Below, piece after piece: positions 53,058-61,029 of a DNA stretch of 64,000 nt; position 1 is the stretch's first letter; each line of letters starts with the position of its first letter. The DNA is from Cumulibacter soli (GTDB lineage: Bacteria; Actinomycetota; Actinomycetes; Mycobacteriales; Antricoccaceae). The position numbers and the translations under genes were made by a program. The notes under the pieces were generated by a model. The model searched no databases. It was not told the DNA's origin and was given only the letters and a program-made list of their open reading frames with translations. Where the stretch lies: contig NZ_SMSG01000001.1 of assembly GCF_004382795.1 (NCBI RefSeq), forward strand, positions 682,001 to 746,000. Direction: 5' to 3'.

Positions 53058-54344
53058 CTATCGGATCGCGTCAGAGAGCGTCGCTCGGTGCTCCGGGTGC
53101 GCGATCGCGATCAGTCGACCAGGACGTTCATCCAGCGGTACACCGCGCAGATCAGCGACGCCGTACTCAGTGACAAACAGATCGGCGTCCGCACGTGGCG
53201 TCGTCACCACACCATCGGCCAGACGCGGCACAATCCGCGATAGCGCACCCTTTGCCGCGGACGACGGGAAGGCGATGATTGACCGTCCCCGCGCCGAGGT
53301 CATCGCGGCGCGGACGAAGTCCAACTGGCCACCGACGCCGCCGGCGTACTTCCCATTCATCGTCTCCGCGTTCACCTGCCCGTACAGGTCGACCTCGATC
53401 GCCGAGTTGATCGCCCAGAAATCATCGAAGGCGACCAATGAGCGCGGGCCATGCGTGTGATCAATCGACCGGACGGCAAGTTGTTCGTTGTCGTCGGCCC
53501 AATCCGCGAGACGCTTCGAACCGAACACCAGCCCGGTGACCGAGACCCCGGGGTCGATCTCCTTGCGCGCGTTCGTGATGACCCCGGATTCGATCAACTC
53601 CAGCACCGAATCAGTCATCATCCCCGAGTGATAGCCGAGGTCCTTCTTGCCGGCGAGCGCATACGCGGTCGCATCGGGGACGGCGCCGATCCCGAGTTGA
53701 ATCGTCGCGCCGTCCGGCACTCGATCGGCGATCAGCGAAGCAATTGTCTGAGCGTCTGGGCTCTGCTTGGCCGCCGGCCACTCCATCACCGGGCTGTCGC
53801 TGCGCACGAAGAAGTCCAGATCGCTCAGCGCCACCTTCGTATCGCCGTGACTGAAGGGCACGTTCGGGTTGATCTCGCCGACCACGACCCGAGCACGGCG
53901 TATCGCCTCCTGCAGCATGTCGCCGACCAACCCCGTTGAGCACACCCCACCGCGAGGCTCGGACAACTGCACCAGGACCACGTCCAACTCGACGATGCCC
54001 TGACGAATGAGCTGCGGAACGCTGCCGAGTCGGATCGGCATCACGTCGACCGCGCCGACCTTGGTCAGCCGCGCCGTCTCCCCTAACCCGCCGAACCCGA
54101 AGAACCGGAAAGTGTCGGTCTGCTCCGCATTGAGCGTGTCTCCGCGAGTTACCCCCAAGAAGAGATTGAGCCGCTCGCCGTCACCGACGATTTCTCTACG
54201 TTGCGCGACGAGAGCCCGGGTCAACGTGATCGGCTCGGCGGTACCCTGCCCCCAGACCAATGTGTCACCGGGGCGGATGATCTTCGCCAGGTCCAGCGAG
54301 TCGGTAGTGAGTTCAGTCGGTTCGGCAGTTCGGTCGCGCAGCAC
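53058..54344 (-). CDS. acetyl-CoA hydrolase/CoA-transferase family protein, catalytic Glu replaced
   Basis: A 428-residue member of the family containing 4-hydroxybutyrate and acetyl/butyryl CoA-transferases, which move CoA between carboxylic acids. Both domains are present: GDTLVWGQGTAEPITLTRAL, GEINPNVPFSHGDTKV, ATIQLGIGAVPDATAYAL, NSAIEVDLYGQVNAE, YAGGVGGQLDFVRAAMTSA and VTEYGVADLRG. The usual KKxLGxHTEM segment, whose Glu forms the covalent CoA-thioester intermediate, reads KKDLGYHSGMM here, with Gly (about residue 241) in place of Glu. Transfer by the classical mechanism is therefore doubtful; hydrolase or another role is possible. Start is a GTG at 54344 with GGAGG upstream. Divergent from the molybdenum hydroxylase gene. 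Confidence 0.85.
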   Translation of the reverse strand: MLRDRTAEPTELTTDSLDLAKIIRPGDTLVWGQGTAEPITLTRALVAQRREIVGDGERLNLFLGVTRGDTLNAEQTDTFRFFGFGGLGETARLTKVGAVDVMPIRLGSVPQLIRQGIVELDVVLVQLSEPRGGVCSTGLVGDMLQEAIRRARVVVGEINPNVPFSHGDTKVALSDLDFFVRSDSPVMEWPAAKQSPDAQTIASLIADRVPDGATIQLGIGAVPDATAYALAGKKDLGYHSGMMTDSVLELIESGVITNARKEIDPGVSVTGLVFGSKRLADWADDNEQLAVRSIDHTHGPRSLVAFDDFWAINSAIEVDLYGQVNAETMNGKYAGGVGGQLDFVRAAMTSARGRSIIAFPSSAAKGALSRIVPRLADGVVTTPRADADLFVTEYGVADLRGVPLDERPGRLIAIAHPEHRATLSDAIR

Positions 54345-54473
54345 CAGATTCCTCCACAATTGTCACCGGGTTCTCTCCGGCTCGGGCATGAGCGTAACTA
54401 ATGTGGAGTCGGGCATCGGTGCGTAGCGCCTCGGCACGGCGTCACCACGCCACTGAAGGGAAAGGACGGCGAC

Positions 54474-56768
54474 GTGAGCATTCTCGGCACCCGCGTACTA
54501 CGCACGGAGGACCCGCGATTTCTCACCGGTCGCTCGATCTACACCGCGGACCTCACTGATCCGCGTCTGAACGGCGCCGCACACGCCTACTTCGTACGCT
54601 CGAGCATCGCGCACGGCGTCGTTGAGCAGATCTCCACGGCCACAGCGCGACAGGCCCCCGGTGTCCTCGCCGTCTACACCGCCCGCGACCTGCCGATGCT
54701 GCCGGTTCCACCGGGGCTGCGCCCGCTCGAGCCCCAGATGCACCGTGCTCCGCTGGCCACCGATCGAGTCCGGTTCGTCGGCGAACCTATCGCGCTGGTG
54801 ATCGCGCGCACGGAGGCCGAGGCGCTGGACGCCGCCGAACTGATCGAGATCGATATCGAACCGCTGGACGTGGTCGTCGACGCACACGACGCCCAGCGCG
54901 ACGAAGTGCTGCTGTTTCCCAGTGCCGGCACCAACGTCACCATTTCCCACGGCCAGCAGGAAGCCGACCCGAGACTGTTTGACGACTGCGAGGTGGTGGT
55001 TGAACAGGACATCGTGAACCAGCGCATCGCGGTCGTGCCGATGGAGGGTCGCGCCGGCGCCTGCGTGTGGGACGGCGACGGCCGGCTGACGATGTGGCTG
55101 TCGAACCAGGGAGCGCAAGCATCGCAGGCAGAACTCGCGATGATGCTGGGCATCGACACCGCTCAAGTGCACGTCATCACCCCCGACGTCGGGGGCGGAT
55201 TCGGCGCGAAAGTGCGTTGCGAACCCGAGCACGCGGTCATTGCGGCGGCCGCGCGACTGCTGGATCGAGCAGTGCTGTGGGTCGAACACCGCAGCGAAAA
55301 CATGCTTGCGATGCACGGACGCGCCCAACATCAGCGGGTACGGATCGGCGGCTCACGAGACGGCACCATCTCGGCGTACTCGCTCGCTCTGCTTCAGGAT
55401 GCAGGCGCGTATCCGCGGATCGGCGCAATGTTGCCGAACAACACCCTGCGGATGGCTCAAGGGTGTTACGACATCCCGCGCGTCGAAACGAGTTCGACCT
55501 CGGTCGTCACCAACACCGTCCCGGTGGTCGCCTACCGTGGCGCGGGACGCCCAGAGGCGGCCGCCGCGATCGAGCGGGCTGTCGACCTGTTCGCCGCGGA
55601 GATCGAGATGGATCCCGCCGAGGTGCGCCGCCGCAACTTCGTCGACACTTTCCCGTTCCAGACCCACAGCGACGTCGTCTACGACTCCGGCGACTACCCC
55701 GGAGCGCTGGCGAAGGTATTAGCAGCGGCCGGTTACGACACTCTGCGCGCCGAACAGCGCACCCGCCGCGAACGCGGAGATGTCGTCCAACTCGGCCTAG
55801 GCTTGGCCACCTACGTGGAGATCACGATGGGTGCAGGCACGGAGAATGCGACCGTTGAGCTGCACCCCGACGGCACCGTCACGGTCCTGACCGGAACCTC
55901 TCCGCATGGTCAAGGCCACGCGACGTCCTGGGCGATGATCGTCAGTGACCAACTCGGTGTCCCGATGGAGGCGATCACCGTGCTGCACGGTGACACCGAT
56001 CTGATTCCGGTAGGCGGCGGCACCGGTGGATCGCGGTCTCTACAACTCGGCGGTGTTGCCGTCCAGCACGCGACCTACGACCTGGTCGAGGAAATCAAGA
56101 AGCGCGCGGCGGACGTTCTGGAAGCTAACCCGAACGACATTGAGATCGACAAGCAGAGCCAATCGGTAGTCGTGCGCGGCGCGCCGTCTACCGCGATCCC
56201 GTTAGGCGCGTTGGCAGAGACCGAGGACCTGTCGGCCTACCACGTGTACAAGGGCGAATCACCCACTTACCCATTCGGCGCGCAGCTCGCAGTGGTCGAG
56301 GTCGATACAGAGACCGGCTTCGCTCGGCTGCGGGACATCTTCACCTGCGACGATGCCGGGAAGATACTGAACCCGATGCTGTTTGACGGACAACGGCATG
56401 GCGGTATCGCTCAGGGAGCGTCGCAGGCGTTGTACGAAGAGTTCGTGTACGACGAATATGGCAATCCGATGACCGCCACCCTGGTCGACTACGCCTTCCC
56501 CACCGCCGCCGACCTGCCGGAATATTCGCTGAGCACCCAGGAAACGCCGACACCGCACAACACTCTGGGCGCCAAAGGAATCGGTGAAGCAGGCACGATT
56601 GGCGCGACTCCGGCAGTGCATAACGCGGTGATCGATGCCCTCGCACCATACGGGGTACGGCATCTCGATATGCCACTCAGTCCGCAACGCGTGTGGCAAG
56701 CCATCGATGAGGCCACCGTCGCACCGAGTACCCGCAGAACCTGGATCAACGAGTACACGGTCGACTAG
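54474..56768 (+). CDS. xanthine dehydrogenase-family molybdopterin-binding subunit (CoxL form II type), orphan
   Basis: A 764-residue large subunit of a molybdenum hydroxylase. It begins LGTRVLRTEDPRFLTGRSIYT, has the Mo-cofactor segments PDVGGGFGAKVR and GTSPHGQGHATSW, the active-site loop AYRGAGR at 353-359 (form II; CO dehydrogenase form I has AYxCSFR) and the catalytic Glu in KGIGEAG (about 705). These enzymes hydroxylate aldehydes, N-heterocycles or acyl-CoAs, feeding electrons through an FeS and a FAD subunit. Neither partner gene is adjacent: the next gene encodes a leader peptide and a binding protein. GTG start at 54474 with AAAGGA upstream. Substrate unknown. Confidence 0.92.
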   Translation: MSILGTRVLRTEDPRFLTGRSIYTADLTDPRLNGAAHAYFVRSSIAHGVVEQISTATARQAPGVLAVYTARDLPMLPVPPGLRPLEPQMHRAPLATDRVRFVGEPIALVIARTEAEALDAAELIEIDIEPLDVVVDAHDAQRDEVLLFPSAGTNVTISHGQQEADPRLFDDCEVVVEQDIVNQRIAVVPMEGRAGACVWDGDGRLTMWLSNQGAQASQAELAMMLGIDTAQVHVITPDVGGGFGAKVRCEPEHAVIAAAARLLDRAVLWVEHRSENMLAMHGRAQHQRVRIGGSRDGTISAYSLALLQDAGAYPRIGAMLPNNTLRMAQGCYDIPRVETSSTSVVTNTVPVVAYRGAGRPEAAAAIERAVDLFAAEIEMDPAEVRRRNFVDTFPFQTHSDVVYDSGDYPGALAKVLAAAGYDTLRAEQRTRRERGDVVQLGLGLATYVEITMGAGTENATVELHPDGTVTVLTGTSPHGQGHATSWAMIVSDQLGVPMEAITVLHGDTDLIPVGGGTGGSRSLQLGGVAVQHATYDLVEEIKKRAADVLEANPNDIEIDKQSQSVVVRGAPSTAIPLGALAETEDLSAYHVYKGESPTYPFGAQLAVVEVDTETGFARLRDIFTCDDAGKILNPMLFDGQRHGGIAQGASQALYEEFVYDEYGNPMTATLVDYAFPTAADLPEYSLSTQETPTPHNTLGAKGIGEAGTIGATPAVHNAVIDALAPYGVRHLDMPLSPQRVWQAIDEATVAPSTRRTWINEYTVD

Positions 56769-56854
56769 CAGCCCCGCGGTAAGCGACGCGCTAGCTCGCG
56801 GTTAAGATCTGCTGAACCTGATTGGCCGCGAGCCCCACTGAGGAGTATCCCGAG

Positions 56855-56909
56855 AATGCACCGCTGGAAGCGCGATGTCGGCAGCATGCTGACCAAGCGT
56901 CGGTGCATT
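56855..56909 (+). promoter_or_regulatory. inverted repeat overlapping leader peptide start (attenuator-like)
   Basis: AATGCACCG (56855-56863) is the exact complement of CGGTGCATT (56901-56909); the second arm lies within codons 6 to 8 of the Cys-rich leader peptide, and the first lies before its start. Translation of the leader would break this pairing, which is the logic of an attenuator. Role inferred. Confidence 0.5.
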
Positions 56910-56951
56910 GATCTTTGCCGCGTGTCAGCCTGCCGCTGTCGCGCGATCTAG
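56886..56951 (+). CDS. Cys-rich leader peptide (Ms5788A type)
   Basis: A 21-codon open frame from ATG 56886 to TAG. It encodes a short basic N-terminus and then RRCIDLCRVSACRC, with four cysteines in 10 residues. This matches the actinobacterial leader peptides with the core RRxxDLCRVxxxxC, known from the Ms5788A family of M. smegmatis and similar short frames ahead of sulfur-assimilation genes, where cysteine-starved ribosomes stall and change downstream expression. It ends 68 bases before the start of a binding-protein gene. No clear ribosome-binding site sits at the expected spacing; a leaderless or weakly initiated transcript is possible, as seen for some mycobacterial examples. It is too short for normal gene finding. 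Confidence 0.75.
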   Translation: MLTKRRCIDLCRVSACRCRAI

Positions 56952-57019
56952 ACCCCTCGAGCAGTTACTCAGCGCCGCAGCGCGCGCCCTTTCGCATCTT
57001 CAAGGACTCTTAGCTACCC

Positions 57020-58276
57020 ATGTCACGCCGCGCCTTCGTATTCACCACGCTTGCAATCACCGCCACCACAGCACTTTCGGCCTGCTCAACCAAGTCCGAA
57101 GGTTCCTCCCCCGCCGACAGCAACGGCGTCGCCGCCGACGTCGGCGTTACCGACGACACCATCACCCTGGGCGTTCTGACCGACCTGTCCGGGACCTTTA
57201 AAGATGTCGGAATCGCCATGACAGCAGGCAATCAGGCCTGGGTCGATGAGATCAACGCATCAGGGGGAATATGCGGGCGCACGATCGAGATCGATATCAA
57301 AGATCACGGATACAAACCCGAGAACGCGATCTCCCTTTACGAACAACAGAAGGGCAGTTCGCTAGGACTGCTGCAACTGCACGGATCGCCGACCCTAGCC
57401 GCACTGAAGGAACGCATCACCACGGACGAGGTGCTCTCGGTGACCGGCTCTTGGTCCTCGGCCAACCTCGACTCGCCGTCGGTACTGACGGTCGGCCAAA
57501 CTTACGACGTCGAGATCATCAACGGGCTGGCGTGGTTCACTGAGCAGGGCTTCATCAAGGATGGCGACACGATCGCGCATATCTATGCGGACTCCGAGTA
57601 CGGCCAGAACGGCCTGCTCGGGTCACAGTTCTACGCCGAGCAGCACGGGCTGAATTTGATCGAGGTTCCCGTTTCCGCCAGTGACACCGATATGGCGGCG
57701 ACCGTCACCAAACTGAAGAGTCAAGGGGTCACGGCGATCGCCCTGACAACCAGCCCGGCCGCCGCGGCAGGCGTCGGCATCCAGACCAAAGCACAGGGCC
57801 TCGACGTACCACTGCTCGGCAGCAATCCCAGTTTCAGCACGACCTTCTTGAGTGACGATCAAACCTACGCGGCGCTGGATCGCTATTATGTCGCGAGTTC
57901 CGGCGATTCATTGGGCTCGGAGAATCCCGCCGCAGCGGAGTTGCTGCAGCAGGTACAAGACTCGACTGAGGACGCACCGAACGACGCGGCAGTCATGGGC
58001 TACACATTCGGGCTCGCATGGCAGGCGATCCTCGAGACAGCGTGCGACTCCGGCGACCTCACCCGGAGCGGGATTCTTGCCGCGAAACAGCAAGTCTCTG
58101 CGATAGATACCAACGGCTTGACCGGCACGCTGGACTTCTCGGTTCCGGGGGCTCCGTCCTCCCGCACGGGCTTCTTGGCGCAACTCGATGTTGACGCCGT
58201 CAGCGGGACAACCGTCGTCGCAGAACTGTACGAGTCACCGGAAGCCGGCGAGTACGCCGCACCATTCGAGGAGTAG
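57020..58276 (+). CDS. branched-chain-type ABC solute-binding lipoprotein, orphan
   Basis: A 418-residue periplasmic-binding protein of the LivJ/Peripla_BP_6 class. A signal peptide with lipobox (TTALSACST) is followed by ITLGVLTDLSGTFKDVGIAM, GGICGRTIEIDIKDHGY and DTIAHIYADSEYGQNG, typical of LIV-type sensors. No permease or ATPase gene is near, so it is an orphan. The gene is preceded by the Cys-rich leader peptide and an inverted repeat, so its expression probably follows cysteine supply; a sulfur-containing ligand is therefore a reasonable guess, not a seen fact. Start ATG at 57020. Confidence 0.9.
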   Translation: MSRRAFVFTTLAITATTALSACSTKSEGSSPADSNGVAADVGVTDDTITLGVLTDLSGTFKDVGIAMTAGNQAWVDEINASGGICGRTIEIDIKDHGYKPENAISLYEQQKGSSLGLLQLHGSPTLAALKERITTDEVLSVTGSWSSANLDSPSVLTVGQTYDVEIINGLAWFTEQGFIKDGDTIAHIYADSEYGQNGLLGSQFYAEQHGLNLIEVPVSASDTDMAATVTKLKSQGVTAIALTTSPAAAAGVGIQTKAQGLDVPLLGSNPSFSTTFLSDDQTYAALDRYYVASSGDSLGSENPAAAELLQQVQDSTEDAPNDAAVMGYTFGLAWQAILETACDSGDLTRSGILAAKQQVSAIDTNGLTGTLDFSVPGAPSSRTGFLAQLDVDAVSGTTVVAELYESPEAGEYAAPFEE

Positions 58277-58348
58277 GCGTCTATCGCTTCGCACCTGCGG
58301 CGGTGAGGGCGGACCCATACCGGCGCACCGGTTTGGGAGAATAGGTTC

Positions 58349-59101
58349 ATGGATCGCACCAACGAGACCTACTTTGCCGACGTCGTAAGCAATGAGTTGC
58401 TCACCCCGCACATGCGGCGCATCGTGTTCGCGGTGGACGGCTGGACGTCATCGGGTATCGCCGATGAGTGGGTCCGACTATTCTTCCCCAGCCCGGGTGG
58501 CGAGGATGCTGCGCTCCCGGTGAGCCAAGGTAAAGGATGGTCATTCCCGGACGGCGTGCCACGAGAGGGACGTTGGTACTCGGTTCGCGCTATTGACGGC
58601 GCCCGCCTCACAATCGACATCGTGGTCCACGAGTCGGGCGTCGCGGCGGCCTGGGCGGCGACAGCCGAACCGGGTAGCCGAATCGCGATCACCGGCCCAG
58701 ATGGGCGCTATGGAGCCGATGTAGCGGTGGACTGGGAGTTGATCGCGGCCGACATGACCGGCCTACCCGCAGCGCTTCGCATCCTTGCCGAATTGCCCGC
58801 GGGACGCCGCGCGATCGCCGTGCTCGAGGTCCAGGACGCCGCGGATGAACAGCCGGTGAATTCCGCCGCTGACGTCGAGGTCCGGTGGCTACATAATCCG
58901 CAACACGGACACGCACCGAGTCTGCTCCCCGCGGCAATTCGCGACCTGCGTTGGCTCGACGGTTCCCCGTACGTCTGGATGAGCGCCGAAGCCGCTGCAA
59001 CGCGGGACATCCGCTCGTTCGCGCGCCGCGACAAAAAGGTGCCCAACGGCTGCGCACACGTAGTCGGCTACTGGAGCATGCGGCGCAATACCGCGCGCTG
59101 A
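58349..59101 (+). CDS. siderophore-interacting protein (FAD-dependent ferric-siderophore reductase)
   Basis: A 250-residue SIP-family flavoprotein with ferredoxin-reductase-like domains: NELLTPHMRRIVFAVDG, DEWVRLFFPSP, RWYSVRAIDGARLTIDIVVHESGVAAAWAATAEPGSRIAITGPDG (FAD-binding RxYSxR and the following Gly-rich loop), then the C-terminal NADH-binding domain with SPYVWMSAEAAATRDIR and HVVGYWSMR. It reduces ferric siderophores in the cytoplasm to release iron. Upstream AGG site is weak; the gene stands between the binding-protein gene and pgm. No iron-box was identified. Confidence 0.9.
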   Translation: MDRTNETYFADVVSNELLTPHMRRIVFAVDGWTSSGIADEWVRLFFPSPGGEDAALPVSQGKGWSFPDGVPREGRWYSVRAIDGARLTIDIVVHESGVAAAWAATAEPGSRIAITGPDGRYGADVAVDWELIAADMTGLPAALRILAELPAGRRAIAVLEVQDAADEQPVNSAADVEVRWLHNPQHGHAPSLLPAAIRDLRWLDGSPYVWMSAEAAATRDIRSFARRDKKVPNGCAHVVGYWSMRRNTAR

Positions 59102-59329
59102 CATCGCGACCCCAGGACAGTCCCCACCCTTCGTCACGCATATATCGGCGATGCCCACCCCAAGCACGCCCACGCCGGCATTCCATCGCCAACATCCGGT
59201 CGATCGACCAAGGTGCCCCGGCGAGTCGCGCGAGCCCGCATGCGGCACGCCACACGAAGGGCAAAAGTTGCCAGAGGCCACCGATAACGGCAAGGATGAA
59301 GGCCCGAGCGGCAGAAAGAGGCAACTGAG

Positions 59330-60973
59330 ATGGCGAACCACCCGCGGGCGGGTCAGCGTGCGACGAAGGACGACCTCGTCGACATCGAGGAATTGTTCGC
59401 GGCGTACTACCAACGGCAGCCCGATATCGCCGACCCCACCCAGAAAGTCTCCTTCGGCACTAGCGGACACCGCGGCTCGTCGCTGAAGACGTCATTCAAC
59501 GACGCACACATAGCCGCAACATCGCAGGCGATCGTGGAATACCGACAGAAGGAAGGTATTACCGGCCCACTATTCGTCGGCCGCGACACGCACGCGTTAT
59601 CTGGTCCGGCGAAACAAACTGCGTTGGAAGTCTTCGCCGCGAACAACGTCCGCGTCGTCGTCGACGCGCGCGGCGGGTACACGCCGACGCCAGCGATATC
59701 GCACGCGATCTTGACCTATAACAACTCCGGCCGATCGGATCGGGCTGACGGTATCTGCGTCACCCCTTCGCACAACCCTCCTACCGACGGCGGTTTCAAA
59801 TACAACCCCCCGCACGGCGGTCCCGCTGGGGCCGACGTCACCAGCCGCATCCAGGACCGCGCGAACGAACTGATCGCGACCGGGCTCGGCGGCGTGAAGC
59901 GAATCGGCATTGAGGAGGCGCGGTCCGCACCGACCACCGGTGTCCATGATTACCTGGATGCGTACGTATCTGACCTCAGTTCGATCATCGATATGGACGC
60001 GATCCGCGAAGCTGGTATCCGGATCGGAGCCGACCCGCTCGGCGGCGCATCAGTCCACTACTGGGCCGAGATCGCCAAACGTTATGACCTCGACCTGACG
60101 GTCGTCAACGACTCAGTCGACCCACAGTGGGGATTCATGACACTTGACTGGGACGGCAAGATCCGGATGGACTGCTCCTCGCCGTATGCGATGGCCTCGC
60201 TGGTCGCGAACAAAGACAAGTTCGATATATCCACCGGCAACGATGCGGACGCCGACCGGCACGGTATCGTGACTCCGGACGGCGGGTTGATGAACCCGAA
60301 TCACTATCTGGCCGTCGCGATCGAGTACCTGTTCACCTGCCGGGCGAACTGGTCGCCGTCCGCTGCCATCGGGAAGACACTGGTGTCCTCCTCAATGATC
60401 GATCGGGTGGCCAACGCACTGGGCAGGCAACTCATCGAGGTCCCGGTTGGGTTCAAGTGGTTCGTCAACGGGCTCGCCGACGGCTCCATCGGATTCGGCG
60501 GCGAAGAGTCCGCCGGAGCGTCGTTCCTACGACGCAATGGGAAAGTCTGGACGACGGACAAGGACGGGATCATTCTCGCGCTACTCGCCGCGGAGATCCT
60601 TGCGGTCACTGAGAAGTCGCCGTCGCAATTGTACGAGGCGCTGACCGAGCAGTACGGCACGCCGGCCTATAGCAGGATCGATGCGCCGGCAACGCCGGAG
60701 CAAAAGACGAAGCTCGGCAAACTGAACGCGGCCGCCGTGACGGCCACGACGCTGGCCGGCGAGGAAATTCTGTCGAAAACGACCGAGGCTCCTGGGAACA
60801 AGTCACCACTCGGCGGGCTGAAGGTCTCGACCGAAACGGGCTGGTTCGCGGCGCGCCCCTCGGGCACCGAGGACGTCTACAAGGTGTATGCCGAGTCGTT
60901 CAAGGGCGAACCCTCGCTGGCGAAGATCCAGGCCGAAGCACAGCAGGTCGTGCACGACGCTATCGGCGAGTAA
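59330..60973 (+). CDS. pgm: phosphoglucomutase, alpha-D-glucose-specific
   Basis: A 547-residue alpha-phosphohexomutase interconverting glucose-1-phosphate and glucose-6-phosphate. Seen: SFGTSGHRGSSLKTSFNDAHI, the phosphoserine loop VTPSHNPPTDGGFKYNPPHGGPAG, the Mg loop GNDADADRHGIV, the sugar loop GFGGEESAGASF and the C-terminal phosphate loop WFAARPSGTEDVYKVYAESF. It belongs to the 545-residue bacterial Pgm type like E. coli Pgm. AGAGG precedes the ATG. Cytoplasmic, central to glycogen, trehalose and nucleotide-sugar synthesis. Confidence 0.96.
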   Translation: MANHPRAGQRATKDDLVDIEELFAAYYQRQPDIADPTQKVSFGTSGHRGSSLKTSFNDAHIAATSQAIVEYRQKEGITGPLFVGRDTHALSGPAKQTALEVFAANNVRVVVDARGGYTPTPAISHAILTYNNSGRSDRADGICVTPSHNPPTDGGFKYNPPHGGPAGADVTSRIQDRANELIATGLGGVKRIGIEEARSAPTTGVHDYLDAYVSDLSSIIDMDAIREAGIRIGADPLGGASVHYWAEIAKRYDLDLTVVNDSVDPQWGFMTLDWDGKIRMDCSSPYAMASLVANKDKFDISTGNDADADRHGIVTPDGGLMNPNHYLAVAIEYLFTCRANWSPSAAIGKTLVSSSMIDRVANALGRQLIEVPVGFKWFVNGLADGSIGFGGEESAGASFLRRNGKVWTTDKDGIILALLAAEILAVTEKSPSQLYEALTEQYGTPAYSRIDAPATPEQKTKLGKLNAAAVTATTLAGEEILSKTTEAPGNKSPLGGLKVSTETGWFAARPSGTEDVYKVYAESFKGEPSLAKIQAEAQQVVHDAIGE

Positions 60974-60977
60974 CGCC

Positions 60978-60994
60978 GGTCCTGTCCGAGGACC
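60978..60994 (+). terminator. small hairpin after pgm
   Basis: GGTCCT and AGGACC around a 5-base loop, 4 bases after the pgm stop. The stem is short (6 bp) and the MMPL gene begins 35 bases later, so read-through is likely. Confidence 0.3.
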
Positions 60995-61029
60995 CACCCG
61001 TCCCGCCATCGCCCTGGCACAATTGGCGC

